From positions 1-24,177 of the forward strand of contig JALQWO010000005.1 in assembly GCA_023258655.1 (NCBI GenBank): DNA of 24,177 nt, in the 5' to 3' direction. The notes below the pieces were generated by a model. It did not search any database. It was not told the DNA's origin and saw only the letters and a program-made list of their open reading frames with translations. This document shows, one piece after another, positions 21,917 through 24,177 of the stretch; the stretch's first letter is position 1; every line of letters begins with the position of its first letter. The position numbers and the translations under genes were made by a program. Source of the DNA: Bacteroidia bacterium (GTDB lineage: Bacteria; Bacteroidota; Bacteroidia; NS11-12g; UBA955).

Positions 21917-24177
21917 ATGTCGAACGGAAAGATTTTTTTACTCGATGGAATGGCATTGATTTATCGTGCCTTCTTCGCCTTTATTCAGAATCCACGCATA
22001 ACGAGCACGGGTTTAAATGCCAGTGCCATGATGGGTTTTACCAATACGCTATTGGATGTCATTAAAAAACAGAAACCCACGCACTTGGCGGTGGTTTTTG
22101 ATACATCGGCTCCCACGCAACGACACATACAGTTCGAGGCCTATAAAGCGCAGCGTGAAGAAATGCCGGAAGACTTGCGCAAGAGCATTCCCTATGTTTT
22201 CCGAATCATCGAAGGGTTTAATATCCCGGTTATTACAATGGACGGATATGAAGCGGACGACATCATCGGCACATTGGCATGGAAGGCGGGTGATTTGGGT
22301 TATGATGTATTCATGATGACGCCCGACAAAGACTTTGGTCAGTTGGTAAGGGAAAATGTGAAGATTTATAAGCCGGCGCGGATGGGAAATAGTGACGAGA
22401 TTTTGGGTGTGGACGAAATTTTGAAGAAGTGGGAGATTACGGATCCCAAGCAGGTAATCGATATTTTGGGGCTTTGGGGTGATGCATCGGACAACATTCC
22501 CGGTGTGCCAGGCGTGGGTGAGAAGACGGCCAAGAAGTTGATCCAAGAATACGGCACTATGGAAGCCATTTTGGAGAACACCGACAAGCTCAAAGGTAAA
22601 ATGCAGGAGAATTTCCGGACCTATGCTGAGCAAGCCAAAATTAGCAAGTGGTTAGCGACCATCGATACACAGGTGCCGATTGAATTGGACTTGGAAGGCC
22701 TAAAAATGGAGCCGGTGAATGAGCCCGTACTGAGAGAAATTTTTGAAGAATTGGAATTCAGGACGTTGATGCGTCGGGTGTTGGGCGATGGTGGAACCGC
22801 GGGTTCAAGCGCAAGCGATGGTTCGGCAGAGGCTACCTCCAATGGTTCCGGAGTCACGGATTTGTTTGGCAACCCGGTAGCGCCCTCCACACCAAAAAAA
22901 GCAAAACCCCAACCATCCAACCAAACTTCCTTGTTTGATATTGTCGGGGATGACGACGACGAAGCGGGTGATTCGGGTGTGGCCGTTGTTTACAAGACTA
23001 TTCATGACGTACAACATGAGTATATCGTTGCTGATACAGATGCGGGGATAGCGTCGTTATTGCTAGCCCTACAGGAGGCTCGAGAATTTTGTTTTGATAC
23101 AGAAACCACCGATGTAGAATCCCTGCATGCTGAGTTGGTGGGACTTTCATTTAGCACATCGCCTCATCAGGGATGGTACGTGCCGGTTCCTGCAGATCGC
23201 GGTGAGGCAACCGCATTGGTTCAGAAATTTGCCGATGTATTGGCTTCTGATCGCTTGAAAATCGCACAGAACATCAAATATGACATCACCGTTTTGCAGA
23301 ATTATGGCGTTACCGTGAGTGGTCCCATGTTTGATACGATGTTGGCCCATTACTTATTGGAGCCAGATCAACGACACAACATGCAACTGTTGAGTGAAAA
23401 GTTTTTGGGATACACCCCAATTTCTATTGAGACGTTGATTGGAAAAAAGGGCAAAAGTCAGGGGTCGATGCGTGATGTAGAACTCAGCGCAATTGCAGAA
23501 TATGCGGCGGAAGATTCTGATGTGACTTTGCAGTTGTATCATGTGCTCAAGCCGGCATTGGAGGAAAGGGGTTTGCTGGGGCTTTTGATGGATGTGGAAA
23601 TGCCTTTGGTAACCGTTTTGGAAGCGATGGAACGTCAAGGCGTGCGTGTGGACGTAGACTTTTTGAAAGATTACAGCAATCAATTGTTGGAACAGGTTCG
23701 CGGGGTACAGGCAAACATTTTTCAGGAAGCGGGCGGTGTGTTTAATATCGCATCGGCACAGCAAGTAGGAACCATTTTGTTTGATAAACTCAAGCTTTCA
23801 GATAAGCCGAAGAAGACGAAAACCGGTCAATATCAAACCGACGAAGAAACGTTAAATGCCCTATTGGGAAAGCATCCCATTGTGCAGTACATTCTCGATT
23901 TCAGGGCCTTACAGAAATTGAAAAGCACCTATGTGGATGCATTACCCTTGTTGGTGGATGCGCATACAGGACGCGTGCATACACACTTCAATCAGGCGGT
24001 TGCTGCGACAGGACGATTGAGCAGTCAGAATCCGAATTTGCAGAACATTCCCATTCGCACAGAGTTGGGCCGGGAGATCAGGAAGGCGTTTGTATCGAAG
24101 GGACCTGAGACGGTGTTGTTGAGTTGCGACTATTCTCAAATTGAGTTAAGAATTGTGGCAGCGATTAGCGGAGATGA
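21917..24177 (+). CDS. polA: DNA polymerase I, partial (3' end beyond the window)
   Basis: 753 uninterrupted codons from ATG 21917 to the right edge. Residues 1-290 or so form the 5'-3' exonuclease (IFLLDGMALIYRAFFAF, DGYEADDIIGTLAWKAG, MTPDKDFGQLV, WGDASDNIPGVPGVGEKTA). Residues about 290-355 form a Ser/Asp-rich linker containing QTSLF at 336-340, a likely sliding-clamp motif. The 3'-5' exonuclease follows with intact acidic residues (FCFDTETTDVE, IAQNIKYDI, YAAEDSDVTLQLYH), so proofreading should be active, unlike many Pol I proteins. The polymerase domain is entered (ATGRLSSQNPNLQNIPIRT) and motif A DYSQIELR lies right at the edge; the rest is outside the window. The enzyme fills gaps and removes RNA primers in replication and repair. 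Confidence 0.97.
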   Translation, partial: MSNGKIFLLDGMALIYRAFFAFIQNPRITSTGLNASAMMGFTNTLLDVIKKQKPTHLAVVFDTSAPTQRHIQFEAYKAQREEMPEDLRKSIPYVFRIIEGFNIPVITMDGYEADDIIGTLAWKAGDLGYDVFMMTPDKDFGQLVRENVKIYKPARMGNSDEILGVDEILKKWEITDPKQVIDILGLWGDASDNIPGVPGVGEKTAKKLIQEYGTMEAILENTDKLKGKMQENFRTYAEQAKISKWLATIDTQVPIELDLEGLKMEPVNEPVLREIFEELEFRTLMRRVLGDGGTAGSSASDGSAEATSNGSGVTDLFGNPVAPSTPKKAKPQPSNQTSLFDIVGDDDDEAGDSGVAVVYKTIHDVQHEYIVADTDAGIASLLLALQEAREFCFDTETTDVESLHAELVGLSFSTSPHQGWYVPVPADRGEATALVQKFADVLASDRLKIAQNIKYDITVLQNYGVTVSGPMFDTMLAHYLLEPDQRHNMQLLSEKFLGYTPISIETLIGKKGKSQGSMRDVELSAIAEYAAEDSDVTLQLYHVLKPALEERGLLGLLMDVEMPLVTVLEAMERQGVRVDVDFLKDYSNQLLEQVRGVQANIFQEAGGVFNIASAQQVGTILFDKLKLSDKPKKTKTGQYQTDEETLNALLGKHPIVQYILDFRALQKLKSTYVDALPLLVDAHTGRVHTHFNQAVAATGRLSSQNPNLQNIPIRTELGREIRKAFVSKGPETVLLSCDYSQIELRIVAAISGD

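Noticed and set aside
22049..23764. Minus-strand reading frames of up to 194 codons inside polA
   Set aside because: They are antisense shadows of the continuous polA frame and have no recognisable content.
1..24177. Mobile element, CRISPR array, toxin-antitoxin or defence island
   Set aside because: No transposase, integrase, tRNA-adjacent attachment repeat, spaced direct-repeat array or defence-type domain was found; the content is ordinary chromosomal genes.

Overview
The window reads as chromosomal core sequence from a member of the Bacteroidota. The signs are a type IX secretion (T9SS) C-terminal sorting domain on a large secreted protein, promoter boxes of the Bacteroidota form (TTG about 19 bases upstream of TAnnTTTG), frequent TTG start codons, few Shine-Dalgarno sequences, and Bacteroidota-typical families (DUF2795, DUF6427, a membrane-anchored TPR/helix-turn-helix regulator). 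I cannot place it below phylum. I see no rRNA, tRNA, insertion sequence, phage gene, integrase or CRISPR array.

Layout. 1-3680 (minus): a homodimer-type ABC exporter whose stop overlaps the start of a periplasmic TPR protein that runs off the left edge. 3786-7722 (plus): a ComF-type phosphoribosyltransferase, then a 1064-residue T9SS cargo with four Calx-beta-like domains and an embedded OB-like module, closed by a perfect 20-bp hairpin terminator. 7807-9639 (plus): a second ABC exporter with a TTG start, abutting convergent ftsH (9640-11739, minus). 11740-12131: an AT-rich non-coding gap. 12132-14045 (plus): a membrane-spanning TPR sensor with a cytoplasmic helix-turn-helix. 14053-15357 (minus): kynureninase, divergent from a MarR regulator (15454-15903, plus), with a phased repeat and palindrome between them. 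15900-16550 (minus): an O-methyltransferase. 16617-16838 (plus): a DUF2795 protein whose terminator lies inside the 3' end of convergent hflX (16867-18045, minus). 18124-20608 (plus): an exported protein of unknown function overlapping a DUF6427 membrane protein. 20582-21274 (minus): an AcpH-like protein overlapping that gene tail to tail. 21323-21850 (plus): an exported MsrB. 21917 to the right edge (plus): DNA polymerase I, truncated by the window.

The genes serve mostly separate housekeeping roles: membrane protein quality control (FtsH), ribosome rescue (HflX), replication and repair (PolA), oxidised-protein repair (MsrB), tryptophan catabolism (KynU), export and surface display. The visible functional pairings are the coupled TPR/ABC pair, the divergent kynU/marR pair with a candidate operator, and the coupled exported-protein/DUF6427 pair. 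The gene packing is very tight: several convergent pairs overlap or abut with no room for a conventional terminator.

I did not find a clearly new multi-gene system. The best leads are the membrane-tethered TPR/helix-turn-helix regulator, the kynU/marR control region, a candidate clamp-binding motif in the Pol I linker, the exported-protein/DUF6427 pair, and the composite T9SS cargo.
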